Assembly (NCBI GenBank): GCA_030145195.1
Contig: JAQYVY010000019.1
Coordinates: forward strand, 1-60,364
DNA length: 60,364 nt
Direction: 5' to 3'
Source: Desulfuromonadales bacterium
Lineage (GTDB): Bacteria; Desulfobacterota; Desulfuromonadia; Desulfuromonadales; BM103
Shown: piece after piece, positions 25,154 through 33,258 of the stretch
Numbering within the stretch: position 1 is the first letter of the stretch
Layout: each line of letters starts with the position of its first letter
Translations under genes and position numbers: made by a program
The notes under the pieces: model-generated
The model's input: only the letters and a program-made list of their open reading frames with translations
Databases searched by the model: none
What the model was told of the DNA's origin: nothing

Positions 25154-25987
25154 TTATAAATAGGTTGTCAATCCAACCATCAGAACCCAGACCGAGCCAA
25201 CCATCAGCATAACGGGGTCTTTCAGTAGCGAATCGGTCGGGTCGCCGCTTTGTCCGCGTTTGACAAGCAGGACATATCGAAACAACCCAAAGCAACACAG
25301 GGGCACGGTAAAGACCAACTTGTTCATGGTGATGACATACATGGTGTACGTAACCAGCACAGCCGCTCCGGAGATGTACATAAAACTGTCAAGAACACCC
25401 TCGGGGTAGGCATCAAGAGCCTTGCGATGTTCACCGGAAGTGGCTCCAAGCATGATCTTCTCACCAAGGCGTTTGCCAGCACTCAGAAACAACGCTAACA
25501 GTAAAACACTCAGAAACAGCCAATCGGAGACGGCAACTCCGAAAGCAGCGCCCCCCGCAAACAACCTGAAAACAAAACCCGCAGCGATACAGAAGATATC
25601 AAAAACCGGGTAATCCTTCAGGACCACAGAGTAGATAAAAGAGAGGCCAATGTAAGCTATCAACCAACCCATAAATACAGCTGACATAGAAAACGAAAGG
25701 GCCAAAGAGGCAACCAACAGGCCCAAGCCCAGCACAGCAGCAGGTCCAGTTGTCACGGCACCACTGGCAATTGGGCGCAAACGTTTACGCGGATGCAACC
25801 GATCCTGTTCTTGATCCCTGATGTCATTAAAAACGTAGGTGGCACTGGAGGCGAGACAGAAAGCAACAAAAGGCACAACGCCTTTTTGAAGCATACCGAC
25901 ATGAAAAAGCCCCCCCAAAAATGGCGGGAAAAACAGCATCAGGTTTTTCAGCCACTGGTGCGGGCGCAACAATCTAATCCAGTCCAT
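25154..25987 (-). CDS. UbiA-family prenyltransferase, decaprenyl-phosphate phosphoribosyltransferase-like
   Basis: 277 residues, a membrane protein with about nine hydrophobic segments. The start MDWIRLLRPHQWLKN and the first Asp-rich motif YVFNDIRDQEQDR (N54, D55, D58, D62) match UbiA enzymes that couple phosphoribose diphosphate to polyprenyl phosphate; in mycobacteria this feeds arabinofuranose synthesis. A lipid-linked pentofuranose donor is thus possible. The gene overlaps the preceding TMTC-like gene by 14 bases, tying the two in expression. Confidence 0.7.
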   Translation of the reverse strand: MDWIRLLRPHQWLKNLMLFFPPFLGGLFHVGMLQKGVVPFVAFCLASSATYVFNDIRDQEQDRLHPRKRLRPIASGAVTTGPAAVLGLGLLVASLALSFSMSAVFMGWLIAYIGLSFIYSVVLKDYPVFDIFCIAAGFVFRLFAGGAAFGVAVSDWLFLSVLLLALFLSAGKRLGEKIMLGATSGEHRKALDAYPEGVLDSFMYISGAAVLVTYTMYVITMNKLVFTVPLCCFGLFRYVLLVKRGQSGDPTDSLLKDPVMLMVGSVWVLMVGLTTYL

Positions 25988-27716
25988 GATTAGCTCCGGG
26001 CAGACGTTTCAACTCATCTTCTGTCATGCTTATCAGCGTCTTATCTTCTGTATATTCAATAACATATTCTAGCAAGTCACGCGCCACTATTCCCTCACCC
26101 TTACGGAAAGCAACGATTCCAGCTCCGAAGCAGGCAGGTAAGCTCTCTTCACCACAGAGGCCTTGTAACAACTCATAAGCATCGTCAACCCCTTGTTGAG
26201 GCTCACTCCTATCTGAATAAATCTGCTCGAAGACAACCGTATAAGCCTTAACAGCATTCAGAGATTGGCCCTCAGTCTGTTTTAAAATCTCGCAGAAAAG
26301 ACTTTCTGATCGCTCATATTCGCCTTTGAGAAAATAAACGTTCGCTATTGCAATGTCCGGTACCGGGTTATAGCCAAGAGTAGGAGCTTTTTTCGCCTGC
26401 AAAAACTGGCGGAAGGCCTCAAAGTAATTACCATCGCTTACCAGCACATGGCCATATGCAACCAAAATGGGTACAAACACAGGGCTCTTTCGCGCCACAT
26501 CAGCCAGTAGGCGTTCGTTAGTTTGCCAGACAAAGGTGCGCTGGATAGTGGTGACTGTGAGCAGAACGACCAGAGCGACCAGAGCTATCTTGCCAACCTT
26601 TTTTTCGATGGGATGCTTACATAATTCGCTGAGGTAGTACAAGAGGGGGCAGATTATTAGAGCCATGCTGAGATACAGATATCGTTCTGCGTAGGGAGTC
26701 CATGCCACTTGATGAAACGCAGCCAGAAAAGCCGGGAAGAACATCAATACGCCGCTACAAAACATTGCTGAGACAAGAGTCCATCGGCTTAGGATATACA
26801 AAAAAAGCAGAACCAGCGGGATCGCCGCAAGTTCGTAAATGGGGTCAACCTCAACGATAGCGAAATTTAGCGGCCAGGGGACAAACAGCTTTTTGATGTA
26901 AAAGCCAAAAGCGCGCAAACAGACCATTGCTGCGTATGGCAAGTCATTAAAAATAAAAAGAATAGTTCGGTCAAAACGAGGGGCATCAGAACTGAATGCT
27001 TGCTGGCGCAGCAAAACAACACACCATACCAGCAAAGAGCCTGTTGCTGCGACAGCAACATTTGTTTTCCAGTAAGCTAACTTCTTGACAGAGCTGTGCA
27101 AGGGAACACAGAGCAACATCACGGCACCAGGCAGAAAGGCCAGAGTTGTTTCCTTGCCTAAAGCACCGAAGAAAAAAGCCATCCCTGCAAGGACTAAATA
27201 GCGCAATCTTCTATCACTTCTGTACTTCAGAAGAAACCAGGAGCAGGACAAAACTCCGATGCAAGCGAGAAGATCAGTTCGACCGGAAAGCCACGCGATA
27301 GATTCCGTGGTCAGGGGGTGAACGGCAAAGACCAAGGCCGACCAGAAGGGCAGCCAATCTTTCTTTAGGGGTTGTTTCAGTAACAACGTGATCTGATTTG
27401 CGACCAGATAAACAAGACTAACATTACACAGGTGCAACAAGATATTTACTGTGTGCATAAACACGGTATTAAACTCGAACATTGCCATATCCATCCAGTA
27501 GAACAACATAATCAACGGACGGTAATAGCTCCCATGTTCGTTCCCAGGTGAAAATATGTTCAACAAAGACCAGTTGTCAATCTGCTTGAGATTGCCCAGA
27601 ACAATCGAATCATCGACCTTACAAATTTCGGCAGTCAAGGTCGGAGAAAAAACCAAGAACGTTGTAATAAGCAAAAAACCCAACTTGTATTTATGTTGAT
27701 AAAAATTGAAATTCAT
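25974..27716 (-). CDS. TMTC-like membrane glycosyltransferase with TPR domain (copy 2)
   Basis: 580 residues: about 11 membrane segments up to residue 400, followed by a soluble C-terminal TPR-like region. The loop AVHPLTTESIAWLSGRTDL near 124-142 matches TMTC-type (GT-C) proteins, in which eukaryotic members transfer O-mannose from a lipid donor. It is a tandem paralogue of the gene upstream (27802-29556): both share the HP(V/L)(N/T)TES motif and a similar length. It may add a sugar from a polyprenyl-phosphate donor on the periplasmic face, which would fit the adjacent UbiA gene. Acceptor unknown. Confidence 0.7.
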   Translation of the reverse strand: MNFNFYQHKYKLGFLLITTFLVFSPTLTAEICKVDDSIVLGNLKQIDNWSLLNIFSPGNEHGSYYRPLIMLFYWMDMAMFEFNTVFMHTVNILLHLCNVSLVYLVANQITLLLKQPLKKDWLPFWSALVFAVHPLTTESIAWLSGRTDLLACIGVLSCSWFLLKYRSDRRLRYLVLAGMAFFFGALGKETTLAFLPGAVMLLCVPLHSSVKKLAYWKTNVAVAATGSLLVWCVVLLRQQAFSSDAPRFDRTILFIFNDLPYAAMVCLRAFGFYIKKLFVPWPLNFAIVEVDPIYELAAIPLVLLFLYILSRWTLVSAMFCSGVLMFFPAFLAAFHQVAWTPYAERYLYLSMALIICPLLYYLSELCKHPIEKKVGKIALVALVVLLTVTTIQRTFVWQTNERLLADVARKSPVFVPILVAYGHVLVSDGNYFEAFRQFLQAKKAPTLGYNPVPDIAIANVYFLKGEYERSESLFCEILKQTEGQSLNAVKAYTVVFEQIYSDRSEPQQGVDDAYELLQGLCGEESLPACFGAGIVAFRKGEGIVARDLLEYVIEYTEDKTLISMTEDELKRLPGANHGLD

Positions 27717-27801
27717 AAATAAAATCTGCCCAATCCTGGTAAAGCTGTTGTCGTTTTGACCTGAACCATTCTCAGAAGGCAGCCACCGGGCTCACCCTAG
27801 A

Positions 27802-29556
27802 TCAATTGGCAGAGGAAGTTGACTCAGCAAGAAACCTGTAAAGTTTACCTGCCGGAGCTTTATAAAAAGTCCCATCAGGAACCGTCTCATAAACCTGACG
27901 GAAACTCTCACGGGCCTCATCCAGTTGCTGGTTGGTCAGATACGCCTTCGCCAGACGATATCTCAAAAACGGGTCTGACGATCTTGCGGACAGCTCTTCC
28001 AACAGCTCAACATTCTCTCGCCGAAGGACAAACATCATCTCTTCAGACGGCTTCTTCCCAAGCCACATCAAATTTACTTTCACCAAACTATCTGCAACTT
28101 TCGAGTAATTTTTCCCAGCATTGTTTAAACGTTCACGTAGAACAGTTCTGGCTTCCGCAAAGTTTTCTTCCTTGACCAGCAGGTCGGCACGATTAATATC
28201 AACTGCTGAGTATTGACGATCTCCAAGCTTTTTACTCATTTTATCCAGAATTACCTGAGCTTTCTCAGTCTCCCCCTTACGGCTGTAAAGGGTTGCCAGG
28301 TTATTCCAGGCCGGGACAAAGTCGGGAGATTTCTCGACCGTATCCTCCATCAACAGCACGGGGTCACTCCAGAGAAGCGAGCGTTGTTGTACTGCGAAAC
28401 CTGAGACACACAAAACTGAAACAACCAATATCTGAAGCCATTGGCTATTCGCCAGGCTTTCCTTTTGCCCGAGAAGCAGGATACAGCCTGGCACAAAGGT
28501 TATCGTCGATAGATAAAGATAACGCTCGGCAATCGGGGTCCAAGTCATTTGGCCAAAAACCACCAAGAGAACCTGCAAGCCCAGGCAGAAACTAGTCAGA
28601 AAAAGTGCCGAGGCCAAGTTGAATCGCCACAGCAGATAAATGAATATAACCACCAGCAGGCAACCAAGCAGAACGTAGCCATCATGAACATCAATAATGC
28701 CAAAATTAAGCGGTAACGGCAGGAAAATTTTTTTCAGATAGAATCCAGTGACCTTGAGTGCAATACGGATTTTGTCCAGATAAGCGGCTTGCCCGTCAAT
28801 CAGACCACCCGCACGCAAGGCGGTTTGGATACCGGAGTCGCCATGAGCCAGAGCGAAGGCGCGCCAGCCAAGATAAGCAAAGGCACTGCAAAGCCAGATT
28901 ACGGCAGGGACAAGAGTCGATTTAAATGCTGACAGCAGGTTAACGGCCTCCTGTCGTTTCAAGGCCAACACAATCAGTACGGCACCACCTACAAAGAAAA
29001 TCGCGGTTTCCTTGGTCAGGCAGGCCAAAAAAAACAACCCGATCGCAGTTGCCATCAACGCGTTGGAACGTTGATTAAAGGACGCCAGAATACACCAGAG
29101 GGCACCGATGATAAATGATCCTGCGATCAAATCGGTCCGGCCAGAAATCCAGCAGACCGATTCGGTATTAACTGGATGCAGAGCAAAAAGCAAGGCTGCG
29201 ATTAAAGGCCAGATCCCCGAGTTCAATCTGGAAACACGACAAAGGCTGACAACCGCGCCATATAACAACAGACTGTTGAGCAGATGCAGCAGAACATTCT
29301 CAAGGTGCATGAAACTTGGAGCCAGTCCCCAGAGAAATTGATCCAAATGAAAGGAAAGAATGGCGACAGGCCGGTAATAATAACCGGAGCCAGGCAAAAA
29401 CAGTTTTTGCAGATTCAGGATATCGGCATTAAGTAGCGAATCGACCAGACTTAAATCATCAACCGGGGCAATCCCTGAGTGAATAACCGGATAATATACT
29501 GCCAAAGTGATCAAGACGATCAGTAGCAACTGCATACGAACGGAAAGTTTCATCAT
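27802..29556 (-). CDS. TMTC-like membrane glycosyltransferase with TPR domain (copy 1)
   Basis: 584 residues with the same plan as its tandem neighbour: a periplasmic loop with ALHPVNTESVCWISGRTDL near 123-141, multiple membrane segments, and a C-terminal region with repeated TPR-like helices (AWNNLATLYSRKGETEKAQ near 415). The start overlaps the stop of the ABC ATPase gene by four bases. Family knowledge suggests GT-C transfer from a polyprenyl-linked sugar; the substrate is not known. An 85-base gap without features separates it from copy 2. Confidence 0.7.
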   Translation of the reverse strand: MMKLSVRMQLLLIVLITLAVYYPVIHSGIAPVDDLSLVDSLLNADILNLQKLFLPGSGYYYRPVAILSFHLDQFLWGLAPSFMHLENVLLHLLNSLLLYGAVVSLCRVSRLNSGIWPLIAALLFALHPVNTESVCWISGRTDLIAGSFIIGALWCILASFNQRSNALMATAIGLFFLACLTKETAIFFVGGAVLIVLALKRQEAVNLLSAFKSTLVPAVIWLCSAFAYLGWRAFALAHGDSGIQTALRAGGLIDGQAAYLDKIRIALKVTGFYLKKIFLPLPLNFGIIDVHDGYVLLGCLLVVIFIYLLWRFNLASALFLTSFCLGLQVLLVVFGQMTWTPIAERYLYLSTITFVPGCILLLGQKESLANSQWLQILVVSVLCVSGFAVQQRSLLWSDPVLLMEDTVEKSPDFVPAWNNLATLYSRKGETEKAQVILDKMSKKLGDRQYSAVDINRADLLVKEENFAEARTVLRERLNNAGKNYSKVADSLVKVNLMWLGKKPSEEMMFVLRRENVELLEELSARSSDPFLRYRLAKAYLTNQQLDEARESFRQVYETVPDGTFYKAPAGKLYRFLAESTSSAN

Positions 29557-30461
29557 GAAGAGTTTTTCACCACATCGAGAAAATAGTTTTCCAGATCACG
29601 CTTAAGTGGCTCCAAACGCTCTATCGAACCACCGTTCTTCTTAATCGCGTCGAGGAGTAAGATCAGTTCATCCTTCCCGACAGTGTATTCAACTTCAGTC
29701 CCCTTCCGAGTAGCGACTTGACCAGCCAAAGGTTGTTCTGAAGCAATACCGCTGGCAACAAGCAGATAACCTTCAATACCCTGGTGGAGAATTTCCTCAA
29801 CGCCTGTGACAACCTGTAGTTTCCCTTTACAGATAATTGCCAGACGATCGCATATTTTCTCCACATCAGAGGTGATATGGGTACTAAAAAAAACCGTTTT
29901 CCCAAGCTCACCAAGTTCGATAATAAGCTCTTTCACCAGAGCACGCCCTTGCGGGTCGAGGCCACTCATCGGCTCATCCAGAATATAAACCTGAGGGTCA
30001 TGAATTATCGTCTGGGCCAAACCAAGCCTCTGTATCATCCCTTTACTATAACCTCGTAATGAACGATCGGCCGCATCCGCAAGGTCAAGACGCTCCAAAG
30101 TCTTCTGGATACTCGTTTCGGCAGCAGAGGTTGGCATCTGAAACGACTTAGCTACGAAACGCAGATAGTTGCGGCCGGAGAGAAAATCGTAAAATGCCGG
30201 ATTTTCAGGCAAATAGCCAACATTGCGACGCGCATCTACGTGGTCGACCGGACAGTCACACAACAGAGCCTGACCATTTGAAGGTTTCACCAACCCCATC
30301 AAGGCCTTGATAGTGGTACTTTTTCCGGCACCATTCGGGCCAAGGAAACCAAACACTTCACCTTCGGAAACCTCAAGGCTGACATCACTCAGAGCCAGGA
30401 CCTTGCGCCCACGCTTACCACGAAAGACCTTGGACAAATTTTGAATAACAATAGGAGGCAT
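29553..30461 (-). CDS. ABC transporter ATP-binding protein
   Basis: 302 residues with Walker A GPNGAGKST (41-49), signature YSKGMIQRLGLAQ near 141-153, Walker B VYILDEP and a FFSTHI H-loop. The C-terminal 80 residues form the extra domain seen in ABC-2-type ATPases. It pairs with the permease at 31363-32163 and probably exports a glycan or glycolipid. In Geobacter, an ABC ATPase in the same place downstream of pilA is xapD (GSU1501), needed for the anchoring polysaccharide; homology is inferred from position only. Confidence 0.85.
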   Translation of the reverse strand: MPPIVIQNLSKVFRGKRGRKVLALSDVSLEVSEGEVFGFLGPNGAGKSTTIKALMGLVKPSNGQALLCDCPVDHVDARRNVGYLPENPAFYDFLSGRNYLRFVAKSFQMPTSAAETSIQKTLERLDLADAADRSLRGYSKGMIQRLGLAQTIIHDPQVYILDEPMSGLDPQGRALVKELIIELGELGKTVFFSTHITSDVEKICDRLAIICKGKLQVVTGVEEILHQGIEGYLLVASGIASEQPLAGQVATRKGTEVEYTVGKDELILLLDAIKKNGGSIERLEPLKRDLENYFLDVVKNSS

Positions 30462-30493
30462 ATCTTGCTCCGTTATTGAATCATTTCTTATAC

Positions 30494-31366
30494 TTATTCA
30501 GTGTCAACAGGTTTTTTTTCATTCTCAAGAGATTGCATTACAAACTTGCTACTGCTCCGGACTTTACCATCAGCAGCCAGGTAAAACTTGCCACCATAAG
30601 GATCTGAAGGTATCTCGTCAAACAAGCCTTTTGTTACAAGTTCAGATAATGACTCAGGCAATTGCTGATAACGCATCTGAAACTCTTCCAAAGCGCTCTC
30701 TATTGCGTTGACTGCAAGCAAAGCTTCTTTACGTTGGTGGTAAATCTGGCGGACCCGATCACTCTTGGCGCCCTTTTCCATGGTATCGAGAAAAGCCAGG
30801 CCCATGGCACTCTGCCCGGATTCATGGAAATATCGAGCGGCAAGTTTGGTAAAAAGGGGATTATTCGAGCGCTCGGCGGCGAGCTGCATATAGCGCGCTG
30901 CCGTAGCGTAATCTTTCAAGAAATAAGCAGCATTGAAGCCAGCAAAAAAAGGCAGCTGGTAATCCCAGGTTCGATACTTCATGCCGTAATCGAGCAGCGA
31001 GTTGACCTCTTTAGCTCGCCCGAGTTCCCAGGTAAAAGCTGCCTCGGCAAAGTAATAAGCATCAACATTATAGGGATCCAATTGTACGGCATGTTTCAGG
31101 TGGTTATACATACTCAAATATTCTGGAGCATCCTGCATACGATTGGTATGTTTCTCAAAAAAAGAGCCAAAATAGAACATTACACTGATAACGGTTCGGA
31201 AAGAAAGTGCGGTCAGATGTTCACCAGTAGTGGCACGGACTAGGCCAGCATGCGGAACTGGACCGAGCTTTAAAATGGTCGGCCTCTGCTGAAGGCGATT
31301 TGATTGCTCCTGAACAATGCCCCCTAAAAGCGCTAGGAGCAACAGGAAAACAAGCGGCCTCATCAT
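30494..31366 (-). CDS. Membrane-anchored TPR-like protein between ABC genes
   Basis: 290 residues. The N-terminal hydrophobic stretch (2-15) is a signal anchor. A TPR-type helical region follows (for example AVQLDPYNVDAYYFAEAAF near 93-111), and the C-terminus has IPSDPYGGKFYL, a motif shared with secretion-pseudopilin tails. The start overlaps the permease stop by four bases. It is likely an accessory subunit facing the periplasm for the ABC exporter. I do not recognise a named family. Confidence 0.65.
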   Translation of the reverse strand: MMRPLVFLLLLALLGGIVQEQSNRLQQRPTILKLGPVPHAGLVRATTGEHLTALSFRTVISVMFYFGSFFEKHTNRMQDAPEYLSMYNHLKHAVQLDPYNVDAYYFAEAAFTWELGRAKEVNSLLDYGMKYRTWDYQLPFFAGFNAAYFLKDYATAARYMQLAAERSNNPLFTKLAARYFHESGQSAMGLAFLDTMEKGAKSDRVRQIYHQRKEALLAVNAIESALEEFQMRYQQLPESLSELVTKGLFDEIPSDPYGGKFYLAADGKVRSSSKFVMQSLENEKKPVDTE

Positions 31367-32163
31367 GGCAGCTCACGCCGTTTGAAACAGACAATCGCAG
31401 CCCAAAGGACGATGCTGGTATAAACCACAGCATAGAGCAGACTAAGAGCCACATCTCCCAGGTTGACATCCAGGCCATAGACCGCCTGAACATGCAGGTC
31501 AAAAGAAGAAAAATTTGGCAGGAGATAGTAGGTTAACTCCGTCAGGGTACGAAGCATCGCTGGCATTTGGTCACCCAGAGAACCAGTAATATATTCAAAA
31601 ACCTCCTGACTGGCGGAACCAGCCAGATAAACGGCCAAGGTACAGAAAAAAGGTAGTGTGAACGAAGTGCTCAGGGTGGAGAAGAACATGGCAATGGCCA
31701 TCAAGAGAATATACTTCAGCAAGTCGGTGCCAAACGCCAGGAACAGAGTCAGCCAAGCAATTGGGCGTGCTGATGGATAAGTTGAAGTAGCGTAGAGGAT
31801 GACCAGCGCCGAGCCACAGGCCAAAATAATTGTGGTCAACAGCAGAAAAAGAGACAGACCCAGAAAGCGCCCCGCAACAAACTCCCCACGAGAGAGTGGC
31901 AGAGTCAATACCGAAGACGTATAGCGCCGGTCTACCTCACGAAAAACCGAAGAGGCCCCTAACTGGGTAGCGAGCACAAGCAGAACCAGAGAAGAAGCGG
32001 AGAGCGCCAGACCGATGGAGCTCTCCTGCACCTGACGCATGGAAAAACTGCTAAAGACCGGCACCAGGACCACCAACAGAACGGCCACGCCGCAGATCGC
32101 ATGCAAAATGCGGTCACTCAGCACCGAACGCAGAGTCAAAGTCACCTGATTGATCAAAGTCAT
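31363..32163 (-). CDS. ABC-2-type transporter permease
   Basis: About 266 residues with six hydrophobic segments and a long first periplasmic loop, like NatB/CcmB-type permeases. I start at ATG 32163 because GGAGG lies ten bases upstream; the frame remains open further upstream (to 32208) but without a ribosome-binding site. It forms an operon with the TPR-like gene and the ATPase. It lies after the PilA-C-like gene with an 83-base gap that contains no clear terminator. Confidence 0.8.
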   Translation of the reverse strand: MTLINQVTLTLRSVLSDRILHAICGVAVLLVVLVPVFSSFSMRQVQESSIGLALSASSLVLLVLATQLGASSVFREVDRRYTSSVLTLPLSRGEFVAGRFLGLSLFLLLTTIILACGSALVILYATSTYPSARPIAWLTLFLAFGTDLLKYILLMAIAMFFSTLSTSFTLPFFCTLAVYLAGSASQEVFEYITGSLGDQMPAMLRTLTELTYYLLPNFSSFDLHVQAVYGLDVNLGDVALSLLYAVVYTSIVLWAAIVCFKRRELP

Positions 32164-32246
32164 AACTTCTCGGCCTCCAGCAAAGAAAAAGCGGGACGCG
32201 CAAAGCACGACCCGCCTATTCTAAACAATTGGATACTACAAATCAA

Positions 32247-32561
32247 TTACAGCGCTTTCCAATCGGAATCAAAATCTGAAGAATCAGAGGCTGTCGGGGC
32301 TACCAGAGCTGTCGCAGGAGTCGAGTAAATCTTGGTCGAGACAGAAGAGGTACCAAACATCTTGCTGCCACTGGTATGCAAAGTGGTCGCAGCAAAGGCA
32401 GTATTATTGGAGTAGATTGCCGCTGTAACATTATTTGACAGAACGCTGATGTTCTCGCCACCAGAAGCAATCTGGGTCCCTACAGCGAAAGTTGTCCCAG
32501 CAGCAAAGGCTGGAGCAGCAAACAAAACAGCAATCAAAGAAACGATAAATATTTTTTTCAT
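32247..32561 (-). CDS. PilA-C/Spc-like secreted partner of the short pilin
   Basis: About 104 residues. A clear Sec signal peptide (MKKIFIVSLIAVLFAAPAFA) is followed by a Thr/Ser/Ala-rich beta-type domain ending SDSSDFDSDWKAL. In Geobacter the truncated pilin PilA-N is stabilised by a second small secreted protein encoded just downstream, PilA-C or Spc. Size, signal, position (15 bases after pilA) and C-terminal style match that partner. It probably binds the pilin's short C-terminus in the periplasm. The start at 32561 has GGAGG five bases upstream. Confidence 0.75.
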   Translation of the reverse strand: MKKIFIVSLIAVLFAAPAFAAGTTFAVGTQIASGGENISVLSNNVTAAIYSNNTAFAATTLHTSGSKMFGTSSVSTKIYSTPATALVAPTASDSSDFDSDWKAL

Positions 32562-32576
32562 ATTGGCCTCCATCAA

Positions 32577-32795
32577 TTAAAAGTTAGGGTATTGCTGGTT
32601 GTCAGCATAATAAGCTTCCATGCCAGTTTTGGTGTTCTTAAGGTCAGACTGAGCCGCCGAGTTGTAAGCCTTCTCACGATAAGAAGCAAACTGTGGAATG
32701 GCGATAGCAGCCAGGATACCGATGATCGCAACAACGATCAGCAGTTCAATCAGGGTAAAACCCTTTTCGCTGTTTTTACGAAACTTCTTCAACAT
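32577..32795 (-). CDS. pilA: Short type IV pilin (PilA-N type), second copy
   Basis: 72-residue prepilin. The leader MLKKFRKNSEKG is cut before Phe by PilD, leaving a 60-residue mature protein beginning [14 protein letters not shown] with Glu5. This is the truncated Geobacter-type pilin. Aromatics lie at F1, F24, Y27, Y32, Y50, Y51, Y57 and F60. The F24, Y27, Y32, position-51 and Y57 pattern parallels what I recall of the Geobacter pilin implicated in conductivity, though later structural work points to a secretion role. AAGGAG lies seven bases before the ATG at 32795. A sigma-54 promoter precedes it. Confidence 0.9.
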   Translation of the reverse strand: MLKKFRKNSEKGFTLIELLIVVAIIGILAAIAIPQFASYREKAYNSAAQSDLKNTKTGMEAYYADNQQYPNF

Positions 32796-32857
32796 AGTCA
32801 TTCTCCTTCTTTGACGAAATTGCCCGTGGGCGTTAATAAACTGTGTTTAATTGATAG

Positions 32858-32873
32858 AGCAAGATAAATGCCA
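32858..32873 (-). promoter_or_regulatory. Sigma-54 promoter of the second pilin
   Basis: On the minus strand the sequence TGGCATTTATCTTGCT has GG and GC separated by ten bases and fits the TGGCAC-N5-TTGC consensus at -24/-12 well. Predicted start of transcription is near 32847, giving an untranslated leader of about 50 bases before the pilin ATG. The PilR regulator encoded upstream is a sigma-54 activator, so control by PilS/PilR is expected. Confidence 0.85.
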
Positions 32874-32917
32874 AAAAATAAAAAAAATTTCTTTTTGGAA
32901 TTAAAGTTGTAAATCAG

Positions 32918-32935
32918 GCTGTTAAGAGTAACAGC
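32918..32935. promoter_or_regulatory. Inverted repeat upstream of the sigma-54 promoter
   Basis: gctgttaagagtaacagc is a 7-bp inverted repeat with a four-base centre, about 50 bases upstream of the -24 element. It lies where a sigma-54 activator (PilR) would bind. It has no T-run, so a terminator is less likely. The true PilR motif is not known here. Confidence 0.4.
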
Positions 32936-33010
32936 TAGTGCAATTTGAATGCTGCGGTACCGATAAAGCGACCAGACACGTCAACCATTATGACAAAAAA
33001 AGTCACTTCT

Positions 33011-33220
33011 CTAAAAAACTGGATAACGATGATTGTCTGCGAAGTAAGCTTCCATACCGGACTTGAGATTTTTCAGATCACTCATAGCCGCAGAGTTTTT
33101 TGAACGCGTTACATAATCTTGATACATAGGGATAGTGATGGATGCAAGAATTCCGATAATGGCAACAACGATCAGAATTTCAATCAAGGTGAAGCCTTTT
33201 TGTAAAGATTGTCCGCGCAT
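33011..33220 (-). CDS. Short type IV pilin (PilA-N type), first copy
   Basis: 69-residue prepilin with leader MRGQSLQKG and a 60-residue mature part beginning [14 protein letters not shown]. It shares 41 of 60 mature residues with the second copy. Differences include Y24 for F24 and K32 for Y32; Y27, Y50, F51, Y57 and F60 keep the aromatic belt. I start at ATG 33220, with AGG seven bases upstream; an upstream ATG overlaps pilR and lacks such a site. It has no recognisable sigma-54 promoter of its own and lies right after pilR, so it may be expressed with the pil operon while the second copy has its own promoter. Confidence 0.85.
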   Translation of the reverse strand: MRGQSLQKGFTLIEILIVVAIIGILASITIPMYQDYVTRSKNSAAMSDLKNLKSGMEAYFADNHRYPVF

Positions 33221-33258
33221 ATCAAATCCTCGCTTCTCTCGTACAAAAAAATTGTTTT

